Assembly (NCBI GenBank): GCA_008477525.1
Contig: SPDT01000002.1
Span: forward strand, 310,001 to 374,000
Source: Hypomyces perniciosus
Lineage: Eukaryota; Ascomycota; Sordariomycetes; Hypocreales; Hypocreaceae
DNA: 64,000 nt
Direction of reading: 5' to 3'
The translations under genes were made by a program, and so were the position numbers. Shown here one piece after another: positions 44,839 to 55,009 of this stretch. Within the stretch, counting starts at the first letter, position 1, and every line of letters begins with the position of its first letter. The notes under the pieces were generated by a model. The model made no database searches. It saw only the letters and a list, made by a program, of their open reading frames with translations, and was not told where the DNA came from.

Positions 44839-45810
44839 TATATTATATTTCTAGCTTTATACTTTTATATATAGTAGTATATAAAACTTATTAGTAAAAG
44901 ATATATACTTTTTCTTTAATTATCTTTTTGCAAAAAGAAAGACAGTTTTTAAGCTTTTTAATACTTTAATAAATAGAGAATTAGGTTTATATATTATCTT
45001 TATTATTATTATTATTTTTATTTACTTTATTAATAGTAGGCTATAGATTTTTAACTTTAAAAATAATTAAAGTTAAATTATAAAGGTTAAAGTTAATAGT
45101 CTTTTAAATTTACTTTTAGATTATAGTTTTAGCTTTTTTTTTTTTTTTTTATTAATAGCATTTTAATACTTTTATTGTAAACTATTATAGTAGGCAGTCA
45201 TTTTATTAACTTTAACTTTTTCTTTAAATTCTTTAACTGCTTTCCTTTTTATTTAAATAAAAGTAGGCAGTAAAAGAATAGGGAATTAATTACTAGGCTT
45301 TTCAATAAATTACAATTAATATCTTTTTATATTTTAATAATAATTATATAGTTTATAAAAATAATTATCTATTTAATTTATTATTTTCATAATTCCAGCT
45401 TTATAAAAAGTAAGTTTTTTATATTATTTATTATAAAAAATGAATTCTATAGTATAAAGGTAAAAATAAAAAAAGTATAAAAGAAAAGATAATATTAAAT
45501 AAAAGTTTCTAGTAATTTAATTAAAATTACTACCTAGGCTTATAACTATAATAGAGCGCAGTATAGCTATATAGAGTATAGAGAGATAATAAATAAAGCT
45601 TGATTTTATAAAAGAGAATATACTATAGTGGCCTTGCTATATATATATATAGCTAATATAAAGAAGAAGCTGTGTGCAGGCGCTGTAAGCGTCTATACAG
45701 TCTAATATATCGCTTACGCGATATATATGTCAGCTTGTATCTGCTTTGTAAGCAGATAAGAGCTCCCTAGCGCTGACAAGCGGTAGGGCCCTGGCCTACT
45801 CAACCCAACA
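44839..45810 (-). mobile_element. Copia-3: truncated Copia element, inverted, at the block edge
   Basis: The 5' LTR is 45,547-45,810 on the minus strand (264 bp), followed leftward by about 708 bp of interior that matches Copia-1 from 9,925 to about 10,620, where homology stops at the plus-oriented LTR. Only the leader and the start of gag remain. The LTR is less mutated than the others and preserves the hairpins best, for example ATATATCGC-loop-GCGATATAT at 45,705-45,726. Its outer end at 45,810 marks the change to normal-composition DNA. Confidence 0.85.
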
Positions 45811-46187
45811 CATGCTAAAGTCCACCCGTAAAAGTGTAGTTCTAATTCCAGTTTGCCAATGGTACTATCAGGCCTGCTGTCCTCCGAGTCAGGCTGGCAC
45901 GACAATTTCTCAAATACCACCCGTCTGTCTCTCGATTGACAATGCCGAGATGCGATTAAGTATAGAGTGGAGAGTTGGGCGATAGCACCGAATGGCGTGG
46001 TGGTTAGCTTAGTAGAATCGGAAAGAAGGCATATTTTGTTCACGTAAAAAACAGATATACATCATAGGTTGCTCAATTAATCGTCCAATCAGAGACATAG
46101 TGCTCCGTTAGCGGGTAACATTATCGTATATATAAGGTATGTAATGTTATGTGTTGTATAACAACGGATAGCTCTGGCAGAGGCACC
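45811..46187. other. Intergenic, 3' of the sugar transporter
   Basis: About 380 bp of normal-composition DNA between the last transposon base and the transporter stop codon. It should hold the transporter 3' UTR. No gene or repeat recognised. Confidence 0.6.
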
Positions 46188-48170
46188 TTAGGATGATCGC
46201 TCAATATCACCACTGCTGTTGTTCAATCCCGCCAAATGACCGTCCTGCTGCTTAACCATGACCGCCTTGCGGAGGGCAGCTCGCGGGGGCCACTTGGCAT
46301 TGAATACCTCGTCCATTTCTTCCAGAGTTCGTCCACGAGTCTCGACACCAAAGACAAACCAGCAGAAAGAGTAGATGATGTTGAGACCGACAAAGATGAG
46401 GTAGTACCGCCAGTCAATGGCACCGAGCGCGATAGCTGTCACATAGGTGTTGTACAGGTTCGCACAGTTGGAGAGAATGACGTGCTACAGACCGGTTAGC
46501 ATAAGTGACCTCTGTAATCAGGGTAATCCCAGTTGCAAACTTACAACACCCATTCCCTTGGCACGAGTAGGAGTTGCCAACACCTCGGCACAGTACGTCG
46601 CAGTGAGAGGAGTGTACACGAAGGAGTAAGCGCATCCGAAGAGGAAGATCTAGGTCAGGCATCATTAGCGGGGGTCAACTATAACTAGGGGCACATGTTG
46701 ACGTACGAATGCAACACCACCGTTTGAGTAAGACGCGGAAACATCAACGGGGTGGCCCTCGAACTTGCTGGAGAAGCCGGTGACAGCACCGAAGAGACCA
46801 GCCAACACAAGACTTCCAATCCAGAGCTTGGTACGACGACCAATGCGGTCATTGGTAGCAGAACCAGCCACGGCACCAGCGCACGAGACAATCGAGTTGG
46901 CAAAGGTGAGAAGCAGTCGGCGCTCGGTCGATTGAATTCCAAGCAACTTATACATAGAGGGGAGGTAATAGGTCAGGACGGAGTTACCGGACAGCTGCGC
47001 GAAGATGGACATGAAGGCCATCATGGAGAATCGCCAGCGAACGTTGTGGTTCTCGACCAGGGCCCAGTAGTTCCAGATGCTGGAAGACTTCTGAATCTCA
47101 ATGCTGGCCTCAAATTCCCGGACCTCAAGCAGGACCATCGGGTGGTTGGGGTCGCCGCCGCCATGGTACTTGGCCAGGATATCAGCGGCCTGCTGCTTCT
47201 TACCCACCATAGTAAGCCATCGAGGGGATTCGGGGATGAATAGGGCGCCAGTGATGATGATAACCGGGGGGATGAGCTGAAGGGCCAGAGGCAGACGGAA
47301 GGCCAGCTCGCCGGAGGCCTTGTTGGAAGCGTAGGCAACACCAGTAGCCAGGATGGAGCCCGTGTAGAAGACTGGACCCAAAAGTATTAGCAACCACGCA
47401 GTCTAAACCTTGCATTGCCAGATCCCACTTACAGGTGTTGTAGTAGCCGACAACACGAGCTCGCCACTGCGGAGGCGCCAATTCGAGAGCATAAGTCGGC
47501 GCGGATGACGTTCCGATGGAGACACCGAAGCCGAGGACGAAACGACCGCCGAGGAGATAGGCATCAGACTGGGCGGCAGTCTGAACGGCGGCGCCGACCA
47601 TGATGAGCACTGAGCCGACAATCATGCCAGCGCGGCGACCGAACTGATCGCAAATGGGGCCGGTGAAGAGAGATCCAACCATGTTACCAATGGTGTAGAT
47701 CATGAAGATGCTGTAACAGATACTTGATCAGCAATCCAAATAGCACAGCGCACGGAGGCATGGAAATCCAACTTACATGCCGGTGCTTGAGCCAAGCTCT
47801 GTGTGATTGAAGTATGTTTGGTACTGCGTCATGGCGTTGATAGAGCTAAAGATGGACTGTTTTGCGCCTTTCACGGTCAGTCGGACTGATTTCCAGAAAG
47901 CATTGTATACAGGCGCGGTGCTTGTTTGAGACTCACGCCATCAAATCCAGAGGCTGTTGCGTTCAGAGCAGCCACAAGAAGGATGCAGTATAGCTGAAGA
48001 CTCGTCTTGGTCCAAGGATTCAAAGGCGCAGCCGTCACAGTCTCGTGGTAATGGCTGTTGCCCTGGATCTCTGTGATCTGACCAACATTCGCCTTTTCCA
48101 AGGTCGGATCGCCGTTAATGGAGCCATGGTCCGCCATGGGCTCAGGCCGCTGATCGTCCTTTTCCGGCAT
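46188..48170 (-). CDS. MFS sugar transporter (hexose/lactose permease-like)
   Basis: A six-exon model gives 552 aa: 48,170-47,937, 47,856-47,777, 47,710-47,433, 47,371-46,707, 46,649-46,545 and 46,484-46,188. All introns have GT(G/A)AGT or GTACGT donors and AG acceptors, and phases agree. The product is a plasma-membrane 12-helix transporter of the sugar porter family. Family marks: GFDG joined to SIFSSIN across intron 1, D-QFGRRAG in loop 2-3, PESPRWL before the central loop, DRIGRRTKLWIG, and VETRGRTLEEMDEVF after the last helix (PETKG-type motif). The ATG at 48,170 (MPEKDD) gives the usual cytosolic N-terminus of about 55 residues; an upstream in-frame ATG exists in the same open stretch. 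The substrate cannot be read from the sequence. It lies only 380 bp from the heterochromatin-like block. Confidence 0.9.
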
Positions 48171-48287
48171 TGTTCCTTTCCTGACCTGAGACACTCTTTG
48201 AAGTTTGACTTGGAGCTGTGAATTGTCGAAGGACCTGTGAGAGAACAAGTTGAAGAGTGTTGGGAGCAGCTCAGGTTTTATGGTTTG

Positions 48288-48441
48288 CCCCAGTTACGGA
48301 GCACCCCGTGTCTCACTCCACGGTGAGTACTACCACGAGGCAAGCCTTGCAGGGGGGTAATGCGACGGGTCTCCGTTTCCATTCCGCTGGGTAACATCCC
48401 GGAGTCTTCCCCATACGACCCCCAACGGTCGCGCCCCCCAC
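48288..48441. promoter_or_regulatory. Cluster of CreA-type motifs upstream of the sugar transporter
   Basis: CCCCAG (48,288-48,293), CTCCAC (48,316-48,321) and CCCCAC (48,436-48,441) all fit the CreA carbon-repressor site SYGGRG on the other strand, 118-270 bp upstream of the start codon. This suits a sugar transporter, but the motif is short and frequent by chance. Confidence 0.3.
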
Positions 48442-49047
48442 CAACCACTGCAGCTCAATGACAGTTGAGCCATTGGGCCGGATCCCAGGGATTAGGGCAC
48501 GGTAGGATGGAGATGGACACGCGACGCTATTACAATGGTTTACGTATGGAGGAATGTGTGTTTTGAGAAGCGTGCCGACAGTCAGCCGGCGCCATTCAAG
48601 GCGCTCTCGAAGCCATATCAAACCAGTGCTCTTGATGGCGCTGACCCCCACAGTGTAGCATTTATCCAAGGGTCAGTTGGTCAAATCCCTTCATTTATTG
48701 AAAGTCCGGGGCATTCCATGCTCCCCGCATCTCTATCAAAAGCTGGAGGAAACCAATGTGGCTTGCAGTGGACTCGCCTGATACGGATGACTCCATATTT
48801 AGCAGTCGGGTTGTTGTTCTTCACGGGGACAAACCCCACCGATTCAACCCCCATTTATCACCCCAACGTTGCCCCCGGGGGTCTTGGCCTTGCTCCTCGA
48901 AGATTGCTTATCAGAACGTTCCATCATGCCCTTCTGGAGAGAGGGAGAACGCAAGGTCGCTGCTCCCCCACGGATGAGACTCCTAGTTTTCGTTCCCTGC
49001 ATAAGTATGGCGTGCATGGATATGTATGTGCTATGGACGGAGTACGA

Positions 49048-49065
49048 GATAGCTAGCTAGCTATC
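49048..49065. repeat. Perfect 18-bp palindrome
   Basis: GATAGCTAGCTAGCTATC is its own reverse complement, flanked by non-palindromic DNA, in an intergenic region. It also holds two GATA cores on opposite strands, but nothing shows it is a regulatory site. Confidence 0.6.
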
Positions 49066-49695
49066 TATGAATATGATAGGATATTTACCTGGCGATATCT
49101 TGATTGTCTTTGTTCGGAGGTTTGATAGGCGATCTCGGATGGAGACTACCTAGCCATATAAGATTGCAGGTCCTATTATCGGCAGCTTGCCTCTGACGAT
49201 TGTATCGGTATCGGTATCAGATGCTCCCTCTAGCCCATGCCTACACGGTATTTACCTTGAATATAGATGTTGAATAACACGAATAGATAGGTATCCTTTG
49301 TCCGTTTCAACAATCCCCCTCCCAATATGCCGTCTTTCCATAGCTCCCGGCTCAAGCTCAAAGCTCAGCGGCACTCTCCCCATGGGTACCCCGCACATGG
49401 TTGGCCTAGCTTCGTTCCCCCACGAGAATGGGGTACTGCAGTCTAGACAATCGCTTCCACCGAACCCGTCGAAAGAAGGGCTGGCCTAACCTACAGAGTA
49501 CTAGTAAGGAGCCATAGATCTATAGAGGACAGACTGCTCGTAATTGCAGGAATTGAGCTGAGCCTTTTGTTACGAGTCATATTACTACTATTAGTGGTAG
49601 TTCATCGACCTTCGAGATGGGGGGTTGCGTGGAAGCATTTTGTTTCTCTAGATTAAGCGGGTCTTGAACTGCGCTATTGAAACTGTAAAACCCCC

Positions 49696-50550
49696 ATGGA
49701 TCTGTTTGCCTCTACGGAGAGTACTTTTCTTATTAACCCTTTTGATGGGGACGGACTGCGAGGAGCTTACTACATACAGCCTCAGCCTGCTCATTTAATT
49801 CCTGATTTGGAATCATTGTTGATCAACATTGACAATCGGTCGAATGAATTTTCCATATCTACATTGCTGCCACGTGAGTTATTGAGCTGCATTGCCTTAT
49901 CTAACTACCACTGCAAAGAATGGAAACTAACACAACACTCTTCAGGATGTTGAGTGCTGACTGGCGTTCAGTGAGACCTACGAGACCTACCCTAGAAGAC
50001 CTCGATCAAAGATGATTTTTGGTCAAAGCTCGCGCCTTTGGAATGGCCATTACCTTACAGAGAGTACTTCGCACACATGCTTAAATGAAAAGCGCAGGCG
50101 GCTTCAAGCGCTCGGGTTCCAACCCATAAGCAGCCACAGATGGCCTGTATGTGGTCCGTCTCAAACACGTCCAGGTCGTCAGTCACTGATGAGGTCCTAA
50201 CAATCTCACCTGCCACTTATTAGCATTACCTTGTGTAGTATCCAAATGATCACACGTTGTTACTCCGTACTTTGGTTGCCCATGATTCGTTCAAGAGGGT
50301 GGGACAGCCCTATCATGTAGTACCACTACTACCAGAGGATCCGCAACTTTATTACGGCATTCTGCCTTCATCGCCACGTTAAAGGAATTGCCGTTGGCGA
50401 TCGCAGAATCGACCGAGGCCCACTCTGTCGACTCATTGCCCAAGAACGATTCAAAACCCAGTTTTCATGACAGCACAGACAGCATTCATAACTATTGTCA
50501 GCGCCCAGCTCAATAGGCATAAATTGCTGCCAAGTTGAAAAGTACCTCGG
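49696..50550 (+). pseudogene. Possible decayed gene, family unknown
   Basis: A plus frame of 85 codons at 49,696-49,953 ends with a stretch resembling the start of an F-box (LLPRELLSCIAL). A second piece at about 50,010-50,080 reads DDFWSKLAPLEWPLPY, and a third at about 50,233-50,380, after a plausible acceptor GTGTAG, reads HTLLLRTLVAHDSFKRVGQPYHVVPLLPEDPQL in short runs before a stop. The pieces are in different frames with stops between, and simple introns do not join them convincingly. It may be a relic of an F-box-like gene or chance. Confidence 0.2.
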
Positions 50551-50950
50551 CACTCAGCCATTCTTCGGAGACCGGAGCAACTTAGTTCTGCCTCGCCAAA
50601 TCTGACATCCACCTGTGATCCATGTCTTACATGTCTGCATGCACGATTAGTTATTTGTTAGTCTTGGCTGGGTTTAGTCAATACACGATTCAGTCTCCAG
50701 GTCAGACCTAGGCCGAAGAAGTTTAAAAGTAGACCATCGCACCTGTCAAAGCGTTAATTTTTAAGTGGGCAGGATTGGGTGTGGGAAGAGGGCTTTTAAA
50801 GAGGCTCAAAGCCAACAGCAGTTTCAAAATACGAGAGTGTGAGACAGTTGAGCCTTTCCCCAAACTCCATCTTCCTCTGCAAAAGAGACTTCGACGCCCA
50901 TCCCCCAGCTTTGAAAACCACCTATCGAGAGTCCCTCTTCGCCATTAATC

Positions 50951-51316
50951 ATGCCTCTCATCTCCAAGATCGCAACAGGCGCTGTCGGCGCCATCCACGT
51001 TTACATCACGGTCCTTGAGATGTTCCTGTGGACTACCCCTCGCGGCCGCAAGGCTTTCAATCTGGCTGCTGATTTCGCCGAGAAGACCAAGGTGCTGGCC
51101 GCCAACCAGGGCCTCTACAACGGCTTCCTGGCCGCTGGCCTGTTCTGGGGTCTGGCGCACCCCGTGGAGGAGTTTGCGACGCAGATCCGACTATTCTTCC
51201 TGGGATGCGTGGGCGTGGCGGGAGCGTACGGAGCAGCGACGGCGAGCCGCAAGATTCTCTTCGTTCAGGCCATTCCAGCTGCGGCTTCGATTGCGGCAGT
51301 GCTGCTGGGGCTCTGA
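50951..51316 (+). CDS. DUF1304 family small membrane protein
   Basis: An intronless frame of 121 aa. It matches the DUF1304 family (short integral membrane proteins of bacteria and fungi): the N-terminal HVYITVLEMFLW, then TTPRGRKAF and LAANQGLYNGFLAAGL are its conserved signature. About four hydrophobic segments are visible (around residues 5-26, 55-70, 80-98 and 103-121). The biochemical role of the family is not established. The start is the first ATG of the frame, after a C/T-rich leader at 50,850-50,950. The next gene (the glycosylase) is 590 bp downstream on the same strand; nothing ties them functionally. Confidence 0.88.
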   Translation: MPLISKIATGAVGAIHVYITVLEMFLWTTPRGRKAFNLAADFAEKTKVLAANQGLYNGFLAAGLFWGLAHPVEEFATQIRLFFLGCVGVAGAYGAATASRKILFVQAIPAAASIAAVLLGL

Positions 51317-51904
51317 GCGTGAATGCTCCTCTGTTTACGAACACAATATCGGGACGATGGAACGAGAAACGAGAGAACTGAACACGGAGACATGAACGGA
51401 ACGAGATATACGTGTAGGGACGTGCAGTTACACAGAGATGAGGTGGGATGGGCTCAGGGCAAGGGAGAAGAAGCTCACAGTGGACAATGATGTGGGCATG
51501 TCAGCACTGTCAATCACACTCATTGCCAACACGCAAATTCTTCACCTGGCTGCACCAACGAGTACTACTAGTAGGAGTAGTACTACTACGAGTACTCCAT
51601 ATGGCCAAGGCAATGGAGAATGGAGTTGTCGAGAACTGCTGCTAGTATAGATCGTATATCGGATAGAGCCCCAAATCACCGATAGTTCGGCCATAACAAA
51701 GTGATGATGACTTGAACGGTTTAGTGATCATGATGGTCCGTGCGCGTCGTGTACTCGTACTGACGCGCCTCAATGCAGGACCTGGATTGGATCCATAAGA
51801 TCCATACCACTTGACATGCGTGTGATAGTATCCATTTCTGGCAATGCCCTTAATAGTATAAGTCCTCTTGTGATGAGACTACGATCACTGGTCTTTTCAA
51901 GGAA
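51317..51904. other. Intergenic
   Basis: About 590 bp between the DUF1304 gene and the glycosylase. It contains a run of short inverted GTACT/AGTAC motifs at about 51,558-51,597. No gene seen. Confidence 0.6.
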
Positions 51905-53728
51905 ATGCCTGGAGGTAAACGCCAAAAGCTCGCTGCCACAGGGGCTTCATCCCTAAACAAGAGAAACTTGCCCCGAAAATCCAAAACAGCACAACGCAAT
52001 GCTCTCGCGTCAGGCAGCGACTCGGAATTTGCACCAGATCCCACGGAGAACAGGAGCAAGAAGCGAAAAGTAGCATCGTCCTCTTCTACCTCTCGTTCAT
52101 CGAAACAAGATGACGGTCTCTTTCAACGTCTCTTTGACCAAGAAGCCAGCGTGTCTGCGGAAGAAACATGCGTCCCGCCATCGCGCCTACATTCAGTCAT
52201 GTATCACCGGCCTCTGCTATTAGATGGACAACTCGGTCGCCCAGGTCGCAGGTCTCTTCTATCTTGGTTCGATTCCGTTAGTGAGAGTCGCTCTATGCCC
52301 TGGCGTAGGCCCTGGGTGAACCCCCGGGACATCTCAGATCCTGCTGAGCTGCGACGAACCCTCGAACAGCGAGCTTATCAAGTCTGGATCAGTGAAATTA
52401 TGTTGCAGCAGACGCGCGTGGCTGTCGTCATCGACTACTGGAACCGCTGGATGTCCAAATGGCCCACCATTCAAGACCTGGCTGCTGCCAAGTCAGAGGA
52501 TGTTCTCGCTGCGTGGAGTGGTCTTGGGTATTACAGTCGCGCAACGCGGATCCACGAGGCGGCCAAACTCGCAGTGAATGACCCTGGACTGAAGGGCCTC
52601 TTGCCATCATCGGCTAAGGAGCTTGAAGCCAAAATGCCAGGCGTTGGCCGGTACACTGCTGGCGCCATCTCTTCTATTGTCTTTGGTCGGGCAGAGCCGA
52701 TGGTTGATGGCAATGTGTTACGCGTGTTGAGTCGGCAGCTGGGGATACATGGCAACATAAAGACGAATAAGGCGGTTATTGACATGATATGGGCTGCGGC
52801 TGATGCCATTGTCAAAGGTACGTCTGCATGCGATGGTGATGATTCCGAGGGTGTCACCGATGGAGAGCCAAACGATAGGCCTGGGCGATGGGGCCAGGGG
52901 CTCATGGAGTTGGGGAGCACAGTCTGCACGCCAAAGCCAAATTGCTCCCTTTGTCCCATAACATCGACGTGTCGTGTTTACAATGAGGGCCAGGCTATGA
53001 CCAAAGCAGCGGGTGATGCAGCCAGCAGAGTCGATATTGAAGACCTCTGCAGTCTGTGTGAGCCGTTTGAAGGTGGCATGGAAGACAGCGGCGAGGAAAC
53101 ATCACCCAAAGATGGTAAGGGAAGTTCAAAGAAATCTGCATCCAAGTCAACGAACCAGCCTACCTTGGCGTCATTCGCTTTTACCAGAAAGACCAATGGT
53201 GCCTCGGCTACGAATGCCAAACCTCTCAAGGCAAACATCGAGACAATCGCCAACTACGCCCGCAAATTCCCCGTAAAGGTCATCAAGAAGGCTGTACGAG
53301 AGGAAGAGACACTCGTTTGCGCCATCAGACGCAGCAGTGACGGGCACTACCTTATTCACCGCCGGCCACTGAAGGGTCTGTTAGCTGGCCTCTGGGAACT
53401 TCCTAGTAAAGTGATGGAGATGCCAGCGAATGGGACCGTCTCGTCAAAGAAGCGGGAGCAGATGGCGCGTGCCTATGTGTCGAGTTTGGTGGGTGGAAAG
53501 AAAGGGGATGTTGAATACGCTGGTGAACTTGGAAGTGTACCCTGGCTATTTTCGCATATCAAGTTGACGATGCATGTCCACGCCTTTGAGGTAGATGATG
53601 CGGACGAGGGAGAGGACAGCGCCGAGAGTCGATGGGTTCTTGACGTCAATGTAGAATCGATGGGTACTGGGATGCGCAAATGTTGGGCTATGGTGAAGGA
53701 GGCAGCAGAGCGGGATGAGCAGACATGA
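51905..53728 (+). CDS. A/G-specific adenine DNA glycosylase (MutY/MYH homologue)
   Basis: A single uninterrupted frame of 607 aa. It removes adenine mispaired with 8-oxoguanine in base-excision repair. The N-terminal 90 residues are basic and disordered with a nuclear-localisation-like SKKRKV (51-56). The glycosylase core has SEIMLQQT with catalytic Glu (E164), the helix-hairpin-helix MPGVGRYTAGAI (244-255), and PMVDGNVLRVL with catalytic Asp (D268). The Fe-S cluster ligands are C341, C347, C350 and C356, that is C-x5-C-x2-C-x5-C; bacterial and human enzymes have x6 in the first interval. The C-terminal Nudix-like 8-oxoG recognition domain spans about 455-595 (GLLAGLWELP, then LFSHIKLTMHVH). 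A linker (380-450) is Ser/Lys-rich. An apparent donor GTACGT at 52,818 lies within an in-frame acidic insert and is not needed. Confidence 0.95.
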   Translation: MPGGKRQKLAATGASSLNKRNLPRKSKTAQRNALASGSDSEFAPDPTENRSKKRKVASSSSTSRSSKQDDGLFQRLFDQEASVSAEETCVPPSRLHSVMYHRPLLLDGQLGRPGRRSLLSWFDSVSESRSMPWRRPWVNPRDISDPAELRRTLEQRAYQVWISEIMLQQTRVAVVIDYWNRWMSKWPTIQDLAAAKSEDVLAAWSGLGYYSRATRIHEAAKLAVNDPGLKGLLPSSAKELEAKMPGVGRYTAGAISSIVFGRAEPMVDGNVLRVLSRQLGIHGNIKTNKAVIDMIWAAADAIVKGTSACDGDDSEGVTDGEPNDRPGRWGQGLMELGSTVCTPKPNCSLCPITSTCRVYNEGQAMTKAAGDAASRVDIEDLCSLCEPFEGGMEDSGEETSPKDGKGSSKKSASKSTNQPTLASFAFTRKTNGASATNAKPLKANIETIANYARKFPVKVIKKAVREEETLVCAIRRSSDGHYLIHRRPLKGLLAGLWELPSKVMEMPANGTVSSKKREQMARAYVSSLVGGKKGDVEYAGELGSVPWLFSHIKLTMHVHAFEVDDADEGEDSAESRWVLDVNVESMGTGMRKCWAMVKEAAERDEQT

Positions 53729-54568
53729 AACAGCAGAACTGGAGGAAACATGTCACACATGATTCATGAGGTCGGTATATCCCATTCACGAGGGCCTCAC
53801 GATATGGTCTGCCGGAAAGGAATGCGTATTAATGCTGTAATATTGTATTATGTTGTATAATAGAGTAGAGTCTATGGGTAGAGTTGCATGGGGGCGTACT
53901 AAGGCTCTCAGGATGCAGTCTGCTGACGCCGGACTACTGAGGCATTGGAATCATTGACAGTCATAGAGATGAAGGCATAGTAATGTGTGTTGCATCAAGT
54001 CTGTTCCTGCATATTGACAGAAGGATCTTCAGGTACCATCGATCATGAATGACATGATATTGCGAAAGTGGTTGGCACATGCATGTGGCACATGGTGGCG
54101 GATTGACAGACACGATAGTAGTACTCGCAATACGCGATTAGCGCAGCGAATTCTGCAATTGATGGATTCTCTCATCTGCAATAATTCATTAATAATTTCT
54201 GCTTAATTGCAACGCTGCTGCGACGTTTTACTGGCGGATGACCTACAGCAATTAATTAGTATTAGTTGGCTTCTGGAGCTGTGGCTGGTGAATTTATCGC
54301 GGCCTACTGATTCGTGGTCGATTTCCTCCCCCGCAGTGTCGTCGTGTCGTGTCTTCTGCTAGTAAGTAGTATTATTCTCCCCTCTCAGACAGTGTCTCTC
54401 CGTCTACGTCTACGCATTGCCGCTTGCCAAGGTAACAACAATGGGCAATATCGAGTCAAACGGCTTTCTGTGTGAGGCTAATCATCAATTCATAGGCCTC
54501 AGGCGTCTCCCGCCCGTCTCCCGAATCCGAACCCGAGCCCGAACCAAACCAATACGATCGCTGCCGCC
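53729..54568. other. Intergenic and coactosin 5' leader
   Basis: 840 bp without a gene. The last 150-200 bp should be the coactosin leader, which contains a candidate intron (listed separately). Confidence 0.6.
54432..54495 (+). other. Candidate 5'-UTR intron of the coactosin gene
   Basis: A GTAACA donor at 54,432, a branch-point-like GCTAATC at 54,477-54,483 and a CATAG acceptor ending at 54,495 define a 64-nt intron of typical fungal size. Splicing would remove the upstream ATG at 54,441, which otherwise opens an out-of-frame reading frame overlapping the main start. Confidence 0.4.
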
Positions 54569-55009
54569 ATGTCTGGCCTCGACGCCCCCGAAATCGCGAC
54601 GGCCTATGACGCCGTTCGCAACGACAAGGACGAGACCAACTGGCTGCTCATCTCATACGCAGCGCCCACGGGCAACAAGATGACGCTGACCAAGACGGGC
54701 ACCGGCGGCCTCAGCGAGATGGCCGCGTCGCTGGACGACAGCCAGGTGCAGTACGGATACGTGCGGATCGAGTATGCCAACGACAAGGAGAGCAAGCGGA
54801 TCAAGTTTGTGCTTGTGATCTGGATTGGCGAGCACACCAAGGTGATGCGCAAGGCGCGGGTCAGCGTGGAGAGTGGCGATGTGAAGAAGGCACTTGGGCA
54901 TATCAGCCTGGCCATTACGGCGTCCGACAAAGACGAGCTGAAAGAGGACGACATTGTGAAGAGCCTAAGAAAGGCGGGCGGCGCGGATTACAACGGAGGA
55001 CGGGGGTAG
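54569..55009 (+). CDS. Coactosin-like actin-binding protein (ADF homology domain)
   Basis: A single-exon frame of 146 aa, the usual length of coactosin. Almost the whole chain is one ADF-H domain: it starts IATAYDAVRNDKDETNWLLI, continues with a VQYGYVRIEY strand, then a KFVLVIWIGE core and a VKKALGHISLAITASDKDEL helix. Coactosins bind F-actin and counteract capping; they act in the cytoplasm at cortical actin. The start GCCGCCATGTCTGG has a good initiation context and matches the family N-terminus. The C-terminal tail is short and Gly-rich. Confidence 0.9.
   Translation: MSGLDAPEIATAYDAVRNDKDETNWLLISYAAPTGNKMTLTKTGTGGLSEMAASLDDSQVQYGYVRIEYANDKESKRIKFVLVIWIGEHTKVMRKARVSVESGDVKKALGHISLAITASDKDELKEDDIVKSLRKAGGADYNGGRG

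Larger units (their letters stand above)
48442..50950. other. Intergenic region without a supported gene
   Basis: About 2.5 kb. It holds a perfect 18-bp palindrome at 49,048-49,065 (GATAGCTAGCTAGCTATC), a short CGGTAT repeat at about 49,203-49,219 and TACGGAGTA-type motifs (49,037 and 50,261). Between 49,696 and 50,550 fragments of protein-like plus-strand frames occur with stops between them; see the separate low-confidence entry. Confidence 0.5.

Noticed and set aside
45714..46043. A 109-codon minus frame across 45,810
   Set aside because: It runs from intergenic DNA into the Copia-3 LTR; composition and the border show it is accidental.
48535..49060. Plus frames of up to 173 codons upstream of the transporter
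   Set aside because: No recognisable domain, overlapping open frames in several phases, and promoter position make coding unlikely.
52818..52878. A possible intron in the glycosylase gene (GTACGT...ATAG)
   Set aside because: It is 61 nt, so removal would shift the frame, and the frame reads through into the Fe-S motif without it.
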